Shown here piece by piece: positions 5,276 to 11,749 of a stretch of 14,834 bases of DNA. Position 1 is the first letter of the stretch. Every line of letters begins with the position of its first letter. The position numbers and the translations under genes were made by a program. The DNA lies in assembly GCA_035315685.1 (NCBI GenBank), contig DATFXR010000130.1, positions 1 through 14,834 on the forward strand, in the 5' to 3' direction. Below the pieces are notes generated by a model. That model was not told where the DNA came from, made no database searches, and was given only the letters and a program-made list of their open reading frames with translations. This DNA is from QHWK01 sp035315685 (GTDB taxonomy: Bacteria; Acidobacteriota; Vicinamibacteria; Vicinamibacterales; CAVVIG01).

Positions 5276-5540
5276 AGATCGTCACCGAGTCGATGATCCC
5301 GACAATCGCAGCGTCCACCGGCGCCGCCTTCCGGCCGAGCGCTTCGCCGGCTGCGCGCCCTTCCATCACGACGAGCACTCTTTCGTCGACGCCAGCGCCG
5401 ACGCCGTCAATGGCCAGTAGCGTGGAGCCGCGCGGCGTATCGTCGATGTTCAACGGCTGCACGAGCAGCAGCTTCGCGCCGTCGAACTTCGGGTGCTTCT
5501 GCGTCGCGACGACGGTTCCGACAACGCGCGCGATCTGCAT
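5268..5540 (-). CDS. BMC-P (EutN/CcmL family) pentamer shell protein, third in tandem
   Basis: 90 residues, the usual length for the family. BMC-P proteins form pentamers that cap the vertices of microcompartment shells. Marks are MQIARVVGTVVATQKHPKFD at the N-terminus, GAKLLLVQPLN, LLAIDGVGAGVDERVLVV and the C-terminal PVDAAIVGIIDSV, all typical of EutN/CcmL. The ATG shares its A with the TGA of the preceding BMC-P (TGATG), and the 3' end overlaps the 71-residue gene by 8 nt. It is the last of three paralogues, which differ most in the loop after GGRAAGE and at the C-terminus. Confidence 0.95.
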   Translation of the reverse strand: MQIARVVGTVVATQKHPKFDGAKLLLVQPLNIDDTPRGSTLLAIDGVGAGVDERVLVVMEGRAAGEALGRKAAPVDAAIVGIIDSVTIYE

Positions 5541-5806
5541 CAGCCGAGGTCCCAGTGATCGACGATGCCGACGATGCCGGCGTCGACCGGCGGCTCGAGC
5601 GGAGAGAAAGGAAAGCTCGCTTCCTTGCCGCGGACGAAGAAGACCTCCTCGCCGACGCCCGCGCCGACTGCATCGACCGCGACAAGTGGCCGTCCCGACG
5701 GCCGGCGGTCGGCAGTCAACGGCTGCACGACGAGGAGCTTGATGCCGGTGAGGCTCTCGTCCTTGCGGGTCGCAACGACGTCGCCGATGACGCGCGCGAG
5801 CTGCAT
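5540..5806 (-). CDS. BMC-P (EutN/CcmL family) pentamer shell protein, second in tandem
   Basis: 88 residues. MQLARVIGDVVATRKDESL, GIKLLVVQPL, LVAVDAVGAGVGEEVFFVRG and PVDAGIVGIVDHW fit the EutN/CcmL fold. It differs from its two paralogues in having an aromatic/Pro-rich loop (EASFPFSPLEPP, about residues 62-73) where they have small polar residues, which should change the pentamer's pore-facing or lumen-facing surface. It is joined to both neighbours by 1-nt TGATG overlaps, so the three pentamer genes are translated as a coupled unit. Confidence 0.95.
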   Translation of the reverse strand: MQLARVIGDVVATRKDESLTGIKLLVVQPLTADRRPSGRPLVAVDAVGAGVGEEVFFVRGKEASFPFSPLEPPVDAGIVGIVDHWDLG

Positions 5807-6075
5807 CAGTCGGCCACTTCCACGGCGTCGATGATGCCGACGATCGCCGCATCGACCGGCACGTCTTTCATGCCGGACGCCATGCGCGCCGAGCTGCCGC
5901 TGACGACGAGAACGGTCTCGCCGACGCCGGCATCAACGGTGTCGACGGCGACCAGGTAGTTGCCGTCGGCGTTGCCGCGAGGATCGACAGGTCGTACGAC
6001 CAGCAACTTGTTGCTGACGAGGCGGGGATCCTTACGGGTGGCAACGACGGTGCCGACGATCTTGGCGAGCAGCAT
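5806..6075 (-). CDS. BMC-P (EutN/CcmL family) pentamer shell protein, first in tandem
   Basis: 89 residues: MLLAKIVGTVVATRKDPRLV, NKLLVVRPVD, YLVAVDTVDAGVGETVLVVS and PVDAAIVGIIDAVEVAD are all EutN/CcmL-type. It is the promoter-proximal member of the pentamer triplet. Its ATG lies 4 nt from the base of a 238-bp inverted repeat (6080-6317) that separates it from the hexamer gene. Only a weak CCGAG precedes the start, in contrast to the strong site of the hexamer gene. That fits the low pentamer-to-hexamer ratio of BMC shells. Confidence 0.95.
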   Translation of the reverse strand: MLLAKIVGTVVATRKDPRLVSNKLLVVRPVDPRGNADGNYLVAVDTVDAGVGETVLVVSGSSARMASGMKDVPVDAAIVGIIDAVEVAD

Positions 6076-6079
6076 CTCG

Positions 6080-6317
6080 GTTCAGCGTTCAGCGTTCACA
6101 GTTCAGGGTTCTCGTTCTGGTTCAGGGTTCTCGTTCTGGTTCGGGTTCGAGTTCTGGTTCGGGTTCGAGTTCTGGTTCGGGTTCTAGTTCTGATTCGGGC
6201 TCGGCTTCTCGTCCTCTGGTTCGAACCCTGAACCATGAACGCGAACCAGATCGCGAACGAGAACCAGGACGTGAACTCGAACGAGAACGCTGAACCGTGA
6301 ACCCTGAACGCTGAACT
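6080..6317. repeat. large inverted repeat built of GTTCNN hexamers
   Basis: The left arm begins GTTCAGCGTTCAG (6080) and the right arm ends with its reverse complement (6317). Over the outer 45 nt the arms match at nearly every position. The interior is made of hexamers beginning GTTC on the left side and GAAC on the right, including an 18-bp tandem unit GGTTCGGGTTCGAGTTCT near 6139-6180. It occupies almost the whole BMC-H to BMC-P gap (6076-6327), which holds no gene. As RNA it would form a very long hairpin. Confidence 0.9.
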
Positions 6318-6327
6318 CGATCCGGCG

Positions 6328-6621
6328 TCAGACCTTCACCGCGCTCGCCTTGCCAATCGGCAGCGCATCCTCGAGGTTGGCGTGCGGCCGCGGGATGACG
6401 TGGACCGACACGAGCTCGCCGACCCGGCGTGCCGCCGCGGCGCCGGCGTCCGTCGCGGCTTTCACGGCCGCAACGTCACCTCGCACGATCGCCGTCACGT
6501 AGCCGGCGCCGATCTTTTCCCAGCCGACCAGAGTGACCTTGGCCGCTTTCACCATGGCGTCGGCTGCCTCGATCATGGCGACCAGCCCCTTGGTTTCGAC
6601 CATCCCTAGCGCCTCTCCCAT
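6328..6621 (-). CDS. BMC-H hexamer shell protein (EutM/PduA/CsoS1-like)
   Basis: 97 residues, single-domain BMC (Pfam BMC-type). Hexamers of this protein tile the facets of the shell and conduct small metabolites through a central pore. The start MGEALGMVETKGLVAMIEAA is the classic hexamer signature. It is followed by DAMVKAAKVTLVGWEKIGAG, YVTAIVRGDVAAVKAATDAG and VHVIPRPHANLEDALP. It is the only hexamer gene in the window, and there are no tandem-domain BMC-T genes. It has the best Shine-Dalgarno of the cluster and is insulated on both sides by inverted repeats, which suits a protein needed in large excess. Confidence 0.97.
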   Translation of the reverse strand: MGEALGMVETKGLVAMIEAADAMVKAAKVTLVGWEKIGAGYVTAIVRGDVAAVKAATDAGAAAARRVGELVSVHVIPRPHANLEDALPIGKASAVKV

Positions 6622-6627
6622 TACTGA

Positions 6628-6633
6628 CTCCTC
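6628..6633 (-). promoter_or_regulatory. strong ribosome binding site of BMC-H
   Basis: GAGGAG on the minus strand, 6 nt before the ATG at 6621. The other shell and cargo genes in the cluster rely on overlap coupling or have weak sites, so this one probably sets high hexamer output. Confidence 0.7.
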
Positions 6634-6635
6634 GT

Positions 6636-6730
6636 CATGGCTGATGGCTGATGGCTAATGGCATACGGTTCATGGTCGATGGTTCATGAGCCATCTACCC
6701 GTTGCCATCAGCCATTAGCCATCAGCCATG
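6636..6730. repeat. GGCTGAT-type palindromic repeat, copy A
   Basis: It begins CATGGCTGATGGCTGATGGC and ends with the reverse complement; the outer 28 nt pair almost perfectly. It is made of 7-bp GGCTGAT/GGCTAAT units. It lies between the aldolase stop codon (6732) and the BMC-H ribosome binding site. Relatives sit at 9341-9441 and 12553-12639. Confidence 0.9.
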
Positions 6731-6731
6731 A

Positions 6732-7646
6732 TCACCGCAGGTTTTTGACAGCGTCTGCGATCAACGTCGAAAGCTCGCGGTATGTTAACCGAATTTCGTC
6801 GACCGCCTCGGCACGCCGCGGCGGGTGCGTGCCGTCGCTCGCTCGCGACGTCGCCGCGAGCGAAGGAGCGCCGGCACCGATCACGTCCGGCACCAACCGC
6901 TGACCGTCACCTTCAGGCGCCTGCACGACCTGGCACATCGCCGGATTCCCGGCGTCGAGCAGCGCGAGCGCCTCGGAGGGATCCGCGCAGATCGGCGCCG
7001 GCGCCTTGATCCCGTAGCTGCCGCGCAGCCCCTGCAGGCGATCGACCTCGTCGCGCGCGATCAGGTTCTCGCGCCCGAGCAGGCGCGCGACCAGGCTGAT
7101 CTTCGCGAAGTGCTCGATCGTTTCCATTTTGTAGTACGCGGCGTAGAGATCGGCGCCGGAGGTGAGGGCGCCGTGGTTCGCGAGCAGCATGCCGTCGTGC
7201 GCCTTGATGTACTTGCGCACCGCCTCCGGCAATTCCTTCGTCGACGGCGTCGCGTATTCCGCAATCGGAATGCTGCCGAGCGTCGTCAGCACCTCGGCGA
7301 GGACGGCGCGATCGAGCGGAATGCCGGCGACCGCAAACCCGGTCGCGATCGGTGGATGCGCGTGCACCACCGCGTGCACGTCGGGCCGCTGCCGGTACAC
7401 CTCGAGATGCATCAGCATCTCGGACGACGGATCGCGATCGCCCTGCAGCTTGCGGCCCTCGAGATCCGTGATGCACATCATGTCCGGGGCCATGAACCCC
7501 TTGCAGACGCTTTTCGGCGTCATGAGCAGGCGGTCCGATCCGAGCCGGACGCTGATGTTGCCGTCGTTGGACGCCGTATAGCCGCGCGCGTACATGCGCC
7601 GCCCGACTTCGACGATATCGGCGCGGAGCTGGGATTCGCTGCTCAT
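6732..7646 (-). CDS. class II aldolase with C-terminal encapsulation-peptide-like tail
   Basis: 304 residues from ATG 7646. Class II (AraD/FucA) aldolases cleave sugar phosphates such as fuculose- or rhamnulose-1-phosphate into dihydroxyacetone phosphate and an aldehyde, using Zn2+. GNISVR (29-34) is the phosphate-binding stretch. The metal ligands are His95 and His97 (HAHPP) and His158 (NHG), with a catalytic-type Glu76 (SSEMLMH). After the aldolase domain (ending near 240) comes a Gly/Ala/Pro linker of about 40 residues, then an amphipathic helix at 283-303 (IRLTYRELSTLIADAVKNL). This is the architecture of encapsulated aldolases in microcompartments of Planctomycetes type. The ATG overlaps the YHS gene stop by 4 nt (ATGA); BMC-H follows after a palindrome. 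The exact sugar is not deducible. Confidence 0.93.
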   Translation of the reverse strand: MSSESQLRADIVEVGRRMYARGYTASNDGNISVRLGSDRLLMTPKSVCKGFMAPDMMCITDLEGRKLQGDRDPSSEMLMHLEVYRQRPDVHAVVHAHPPIATGFAVAGIPLDRAVLAEVLTTLGSIPIAEYATPSTKELPEAVRKYIKAHDGMLLANHGALTSGADLYAAYYKMETIEHFAKISLVARLLGRENLIARDEVDRLQGLRGSYGIKAPAPICADPSEALALLDAGNPAMCQVVQAPEGDGQRLVPDVIGAGAPSLAATSRASDGTHPPRRAEAVDEIRLTYRELSTLIADAVKNLR

Positions 7647-7906
7647 GCGGTCCGTGCGCGGTATTTGTCGCGGCAGGTGTCGGAGCAGAAGTAGACCTGC
7701 GCGCGCCCCTCGGTCAGCGTGACGGCTCGATCGGCGACGACGAACGTACCGCAGACGGGATCGCGGACCATCTGCACGCCGCGCTGCGGCACCTGACTGG
7801 CACGGCTGCCACGCGACGCGCCCTCGACGATCCCGTCGAGCAGGCGCCAGAACGCGCGGGCAACGAAGAACGCCAGGATGATGAAGAGCGCCAGGCGCAG
7901 CAGCAT
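7643..7906 (-). CDS. membrane-anchored YHS-domain protein
   Basis: 87 residues. The N-terminal segment MLLRLALFIILAFFVARAFW is one hydrophobic helix, which would anchor it in the membrane. A short basic linker follows, then a small YHS-like domain: VRDPVCGTFV ... VYFCSDTCRDKYRA, with three conserved Cys (C52, C74, C78). YHS domains are found in heavy-metal-related proteins and are thought to bind metal. It is joined to the TPR gene by a TGATG overlap and to the aldolase gene by an ATGA overlap, so all three are co-translated. A link to BMC function is suggested only by this coupling. Confidence 0.85.
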   Translation of the reverse strand: MLLRLALFIILAFFVARAFWRLLDGIVEGASRGSRASQVPQRGVQMVRDPVCGTFVVADRAVTLTEGRAQVYFCSDTCRDKYRARTA

Positions 7907-8529
7907 CAGGATCCCGGCTTGCGCGCGCCGCCCCCCGTTGCCGGATGCGCCGACTGCAGGCTGTCGAGCGCACGCTTGGCCGCCTGGGCTTCCGGACTCC
8001 CCGGCGCGACGTCCATCACCTTCTGCCACGCCTGCATCGCCCCCTCGAGATCCTGCTTCCCGAACGCGCGCACGATCCCCTGGTTCAGCAGCGTCTTGGC
8101 GTGCTTCGGATCGATTTTGAGCGAGTGGTCGAACTGTTCGAGCGCCTTGTCCGGCTGGTTCGAGTAGTAATAGCACACGCCCAGGTCGGTGCTCACATCC
8201 ACGTTGCTCGGCGCCAGCGTCAGCGCCTCGCTGTACCACTTGATCGCCTCATCGTAGCGCTCGGCGTCGAAGTACAGGTTGCCGAGATCGACGCGCGGCG
8301 TCGGGTTCGACTTCTCGCGGTCGGCGACGTTCTTGAGCGCGTTGACCTTCGTCTCGTCGAGGACCGCGGCGCGCGTCGATCCGGAGGCGCCGGACGCGGG
8401 CGCCGCCGCCTGCGCTGGCGCCGCTGGCGCGGTCGGACGGTTGCCCGCCTGCTGTGAACCGATCACCCAGCCGGCGATCAGACCGAACAGCACGCCGGCT
8501 ATCCCGAAGGCGACCGCATCACTTTTCAT
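7906..8529 (-). CDS. membrane-anchored TPR-repeat protein
   Basis: 207 residues from ATG 8529; a GTG 9 nt upstream (8538) is an alternative start. One transmembrane helix near the N-terminus (AVAFGIAGVLFGLIAGWVIG) is followed by an Ala/Pro-rich linker to about residue 60, then about four TPR units (PRVDLGNLYFDAERYDEAIK, STDLGVCYYYSNQPDKALEQ, TLLNQGIVRAFGKQDLEGAM, then the APGSPEAQAAKRAL helix). TPRs bind other proteins. It could be a general envelope scaffold rather than a BMC part. It is 54 bp after pdxJ on the same strand and is coupled to the YHS gene. TATGAT on the minus strand (8541-8546) could be a -10 box, but no suitable -35 was found. Confidence 0.85.
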   Translation of the reverse strand: MKSDAVAFGIAGVLFGLIAGWVIGSQQAGNRPTAPAAPAQAAAPASGASGSTRAAVLDETKVNALKNVADREKSNPTPRVDLGNLYFDAERYDEAIKWYSEALTLAPSNVDVSTDLGVCYYYSNQPDKALEQFDHSLKIDPKHAKTLLNQGIVRAFGKQDLEGAMQAWQKVMDVAPGSPEAQAAKRALDSLQSAHPATGGGARKPGS

Positions 8530-8583
8530 GCGAAACACCGATCATATCAGACCGCACCGTGACAACGACGGTCGCGCGGACCG

Positions 8584-9321
8584 TCAGGGCCCGAGCACGT
8601 CGAGGTACTCGCGGACCACCGTCCGCAACCCGACGAACAGCGCGCGCGAAATGATGGCGTGTCCGATCGAGACCTCGTCGAGGAACGGCAGTTCGCGGAA
8701 GACGACGAGGTTCGCGAGATCGAGATCGTGGCCGGCATTGAGGCCCAGCCCGACCCCGTGGGCGAGGCGCGCGGCATCGGCATAGCGCGCGAAGGCGCGC
8801 TGGCCGGCGTCGCGACCGCGCTCGAACGCGCGTGCGTACGGCTCAGTGTAGAGCTCGATGCGGTCGGCGCCGACCGAGGCGGCCCATTGAATCGGCTCTG
8901 AGAACGGATCGACGAAGAGACTGACGCGGACGCCGGACGCGTGAAGCCGGGCGATGGTGGCCGGCATCGTTTCGGTCGCCGGGCCCGGCTGCCATCCGGC
9001 CTGACTCGTCACCTCGCCAGGCATGACCGGCACGAGCGTGCATTGATCCGGCCGCACTGCTTCGACCAGATCCAGCAGGTCCGGGCGCGGATCGCCTTCG
9101 ATGTTGAACTCCACCTTCGCCGGCTGCGCGCGGAGCAGTGTCGAGATGTCGCGCACATCGGAGGGCGTAATGTGCCGCTGATCGGCGCGTGGATGAACCG
9201 TGATGCCGGGCGAACCGGCGTCGATGCACACCTGCACCGCCTCGAGTACGCTCGGCACGTGCCCGCCGCGCGAGTTGCGCAGCGTCGCTACCTTGTTGAC
9301 ATTGACCGAGAGCTTCGCCAT
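8584..9321 (-). CDS. pdxJ: pyridoxine 5'-phosphate synthase PdxJ
   Basis: 245 residues. PdxJ condenses 1-deoxyxylulose 5-phosphate with aminoacetone phosphate to give pyridoxine 5'-phosphate (vitamin B6). It is a TIM barrel with ITVHPRADQRHIT (His43 and the RxDxRHI phosphate motif), KVEFNIEGDP with the catalytic Glu, GADRIELYTE and GLGLNAGHDLDL with the C-terminal catalytic His. At the N-terminus the VNIDHVATLR of the E. coli enzyme is VNVNKVATLRNSRGG here; the same N-K form occurs in the Bacteroidetes-type subgroup, so I take it as a subtype, not a defect. It follows glmM across a palindromic repeat. Confidence 0.95.
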   Translation of the reverse strand: MAKLSVNVNKVATLRNSRGGHVPSVLEAVQVCIDAGSPGITVHPRADQRHITPSDVRDISTLLRAQPAKVEFNIEGDPRPDLLDLVEAVRPDQCTLVPVMPGEVTSQAGWQPGPATETMPATIARLHASGVRVSLFVDPFSEPIQWAASVGADRIELYTEPYARAFERGRDAGQRAFARYADAARLAHGVGLGLNAGHDLDLANLVVFRELPFLDEVSIGHAIISRALFVGLRTVVREYLDVLGP

Positions 9322-9340
9322 TGGCTGTCAGGTGCAGTGT

Positions 9341-9441
9341 CATGGCTGATGGCTGATGGCTGATGGCTATGGTCAAGGGCTGATGGTGGAAGCCATCATG
9401 ATCCTTCGGCCATCAGCCATCGCCATCAGCCATCAGCCATG
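9341..9441. repeat. GGCTGAT-type palindromic repeat, copy B
   Basis: It starts CATGGCTGATGGCTGATGGC and ends GCCATCAGCCATCAGCCATG; the arms are 7-bp iterations and the loop region also contains GGCTGATGG/GAAGCCATC. It lies between the glmM stop (9445) and the pdxJ start (9321). It could act as a hairpin or partial terminator between them. Confidence 0.9.
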
Positions 9442-9444
9442 TCT

Positions 9445-10818
9445 CTATCCGAGATGCTGCTTCACAACGTCCACGATCTCCTGCGCCCAGCCTCGAATCT
9501 CGTCCTGGTGCTTTCCTTCGAGCATCACGCGCAGCAACGGTTCCGTGCCCGAGTAACGGACCAGCAGCCGACCCTGGCCGGCGACGCGCGCCTCGACGCG
9601 GGCGATCGCGTCGGCGATCGCCGGGACGCTCCTGAGATCCACCTTTTCGCGCACCCGCACGTTCAACAGCACCTGCGGATAGGTCGTCAGATCGGCGGCG
9701 AGATCGGCGAGCGACCGGCCAGTGAGCGCCACCGTCCGCAGCACGTTGAGCGCCGTGCACAGCCCGTCGCCGGTGAAGAGGTAGTCCGAGAAAATGATGT
9801 GACCCGACTGCTCGCCGCCGAGCGACAGGTCGCGGGTCAGCATCTCCTCCATGACGTACTTGTCGCCGACGGCGCAGCGGACGAGATCGATCCCGAGCGG
9901 CTTCAGCGCGAGCTCGAGCCCGATGTTGCTCATCACGGTCGCGACGATGCCATTGCCCTTGAGGCGCCCTTCACTCTGCAACTGCCGGCCGCACATCAGC
10001 AGCACGGCGTCGCCGTCGACGATCTGTCCCGTGTGATCGACGAAGATCGCGCGGTCGCCGTCGCCGTCGAACGCCACGCCCATCCGGCATCCCTGTTCGA
10101 CGACCGTTCGCGCGAGCAGCTCGGGATGGGTTGAGCCGCAGCGCAGGTTGATGTTCCGCCCGTCCGGCTGATCGCCGACCACCGTGATGTCGAGGCCGAG
10201 GCTGCTGAACAACTGCGGCGCCACGGTCGTGGTCGCGCCGTTGGCGCAGTCGATCGCCAGCGCGAACCGCGCCAGCGACAACCCGTGCAGCACGGCGCGC
10301 AGATGATCGAGGTAGGCGCCGACCAGATCCTCGTGCGGGACGTGGGCGGGCTCGCCGGCGTTCGCGTTCCACGAGTCGTCTCCGATGATCGCCTCGATTT
10401 CACGCTCGACGCGCTCGGTGAATTTCTCGCCGCGGCCCGAGAACACCTTGATGCCGTTGTCCTCGAATGGATTGTGTGACGCCGAGATCACGACCCCGGC
10501 GTCGTAGCCGCTCGTCCGCGTGAGATACGCGATCGCCGGCGTCGGCACGACGCCCGCGCTCGTGACGACTGCGCCTTCGCCCGACGCACCGTAGGCGAGC
10601 TCCGCCTCGATCCACGCGCCCGACTCGCGGGTGTCCCGCCCGATCAGAATCCGCATCCGGCCGTTCGAGCCTTGCCTCGCTGACGCGTTCGCGTCGGCGG
10701 AACGGACGAGGGACGCGCCCAGTCGCCGTACCGTCGGTGGATCGAGCGGATAGCGCCCGGCAGTACCGCGGATGCCATCGGTGCCGAACAATCGGGAAGC
10801 GGCTTCAGTCTTTGCCAC
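9445..10818 (-). CDS. glmM: phosphoglucosamine mutase GlmM
   Basis: 457 residues, normal length. It converts glucosamine-6-phosphate to glucosamine-1-phosphate for UDP-GlcNAc and peptidoglycan synthesis. RLFGTDGIRG is at 9-18. The active-site phosphoserine loop VVISASHNPF has Ser114. The metal loop is DGDGDR (251-256), and RYSGTEPLLRVMLEG near the C-terminus binds the phosphate. Its start overlaps the ybbR 3' end by 14 nt. The order cdaA-ybbR-glmM is the conserved arrangement in which CdaA and CdaR contact and influence GlmM. Confidence 0.97.
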   Translation of the reverse strand: MAKTEAASRLFGTDGIRGTAGRYPLDPPTVRRLGASLVRSADANASARQGSNGRMRILIGRDTRESGAWIEAELAYGASGEGAVVTSAGVVPTPAIAYLTRTSGYDAGVVISASHNPFEDNGIKVFSGRGEKFTERVEREIEAIIGDDSWNANAGEPAHVPHEDLVGAYLDHLRAVLHGLSLARFALAIDCANGATTTVAPQLFSSLGLDITVVGDQPDGRNINLRCGSTHPELLARTVVEQGCRMGVAFDGDGDRAIFVDHTGQIVDGDAVLLMCGRQLQSEGRLKGNGIVATVMSNIGLELALKPLGIDLVRCAVGDKYVMEEMLTRDLSLGGEQSGHIIFSDYLFTGDGLCTALNVLRTVALTGRSLADLAADLTTYPQVLLNVRVREKVDLRSVPAIADAIARVEARVAGQGRLLVRYSGTEPLLRVMLEGKHQDEIRGWAQEIVDVVKQHLG

Positions 10819-11749
10819 GGTTGATTCGCACCTGCACGGTCGCGGGCTCGACGCGCGTCACGCCCACGTCCGACGATGACGTGGTCCGCACGTCGAGCGA
10901 GTTGTACTGTCCCGGCCCGAGGCCGGCAAGATCGATGAACGCGACGATGTCGGCGGCCTCGAAGTGATTGAGCGCCTCGCGGTTGCCGCGCAGCGTGAGA
11001 TCGACGGTGGACGGCACGGCCTCGGCCTGCAGATTCGCCGCGACGTTCCGCAGATGCACCGGCCGATGCCGCAACGTGCGCTCGAGCGGCGCCGGAACGA
11101 TCTGCACGGTGACCGTCGCGGTGCGCGCGGTCTTGAGGCGGAGCGACGGATCGAGCAGACCGAGCGTCACCGCCTGCCGCACGTCTGCTTTCGCGCCGTT
11201 GACCGGCACCGGCTCCGCCAGGACTTCGGTCGCACGCTCCACCGCCGTCTCCGGTCCGATCACTTCTGCGGTCCTCGGCTCGGCGGTCATCTCGCCCACC
11301 GCGTAGCCGGGCGCAGGGCGTCCGTCCACCGACGGCACGATCGGCATGTCGCGCGTCACGGACATTTCGAACGCCATCGCCACCGCCGACGGCAGCACCT
11401 GCACGACCTCGACGCCGAACGGCACTCGCACCTGATCGGCAGTGAGCGGAAACAGCCGTCGCCCGCTGCGCGCGCTTCGCAAGTCGAGCACGGCGATGAT
11501 GTCGCCCGGCCCGACGCGGCTCAGCGTGCCCGAGGCACCGCGTACGCGCACGTCGACGGTCGCCGGTACTTCGCCGATCAGCTCGAGTCCGCCGGGCATC
11601 TGCTGAATCTCGAGCGGGACGCGCAGGCCGCGCTCCACGGTCTCCTCGCCGGCGACCACCATCCAGAGCAGCACGGCGAGCCCGAGCGACAACACCTTCA
11701 ATCCGAAGTGCTGAAACGTCCACGCAAAGATGCGCTTCGACGGCGTCAC
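10805..11749 (-). CDS. cdaR: YbbR-domain protein (CdaR-like regulator of diadenylate cyclase)
   Basis: 314 residues. One N-terminal transmembrane helix (FGLKVLSLGLAVLLWMVVAG) is followed by about three YbbR repeats, the first carrying RVPLEIQQMPGGLELIGEVP and VDVRVRGASGTLSRV, the last VHLRNVAANLQAEAVPSTVD and LTLRGNREALNHF. YbbR proteins lie outside the membrane and modulate CdaA. The start is GTG (11747-11749) overlapping the cdaA stop as GTGA, and the end overlaps glmM. The family is clear from layout and position; direct sequence conservation in this family is low. Confidence 0.93.
   Translation of the reverse strand: MTPSKRIFAWTFQHFGLKVLSLGLAVLLWMVVAGEETVERGLRVPLEIQQMPGGLELIGEVPATVDVRVRGASGTLSRVGPGDIIAVLDLRSARSGRRLFPLTADQVRVPFGVEVVQVLPSAVAMAFEMSVTRDMPIVPSVDGRPAPGYAVGEMTAEPRTAEVIGPETAVERATEVLAEPVPVNGAKADVRQAVTLGLLDPSLRLKTARTATVTVQIVPAPLERTLRHRPVHLRNVAANLQAEAVPSTVDLTLRGNREALNHFEAADIVAFIDLAGLGPGQYNSLDVRTTSSSDVGVTRVEPATVQVRINRGKD

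Noticed and set aside
6636..6730. Classical rho-independent terminator
   Set aside because: The palindrome is long with a ~40-nt loop and has no T-run on the minus strand after it; BMC-H directly follows with a strong ribosome binding site. A weaker attenuating role remains possible.
8541..8570. Sigma-70 promoter (TATGAT with TTGTCA) before the TPR gene
   Set aside because: The spacing between the two boxes is only 13 bp, too short for a normal promoter.
8584..9321. PdxJ as a degenerate enzyme because the E. coli-type Asp-His near the N-terminus is Asn-Lys
   Set aside because: The NxNK form with the following ATLRNSRGG is shared by a known subgroup of PdxJ, and the other catalytic residues are intact.
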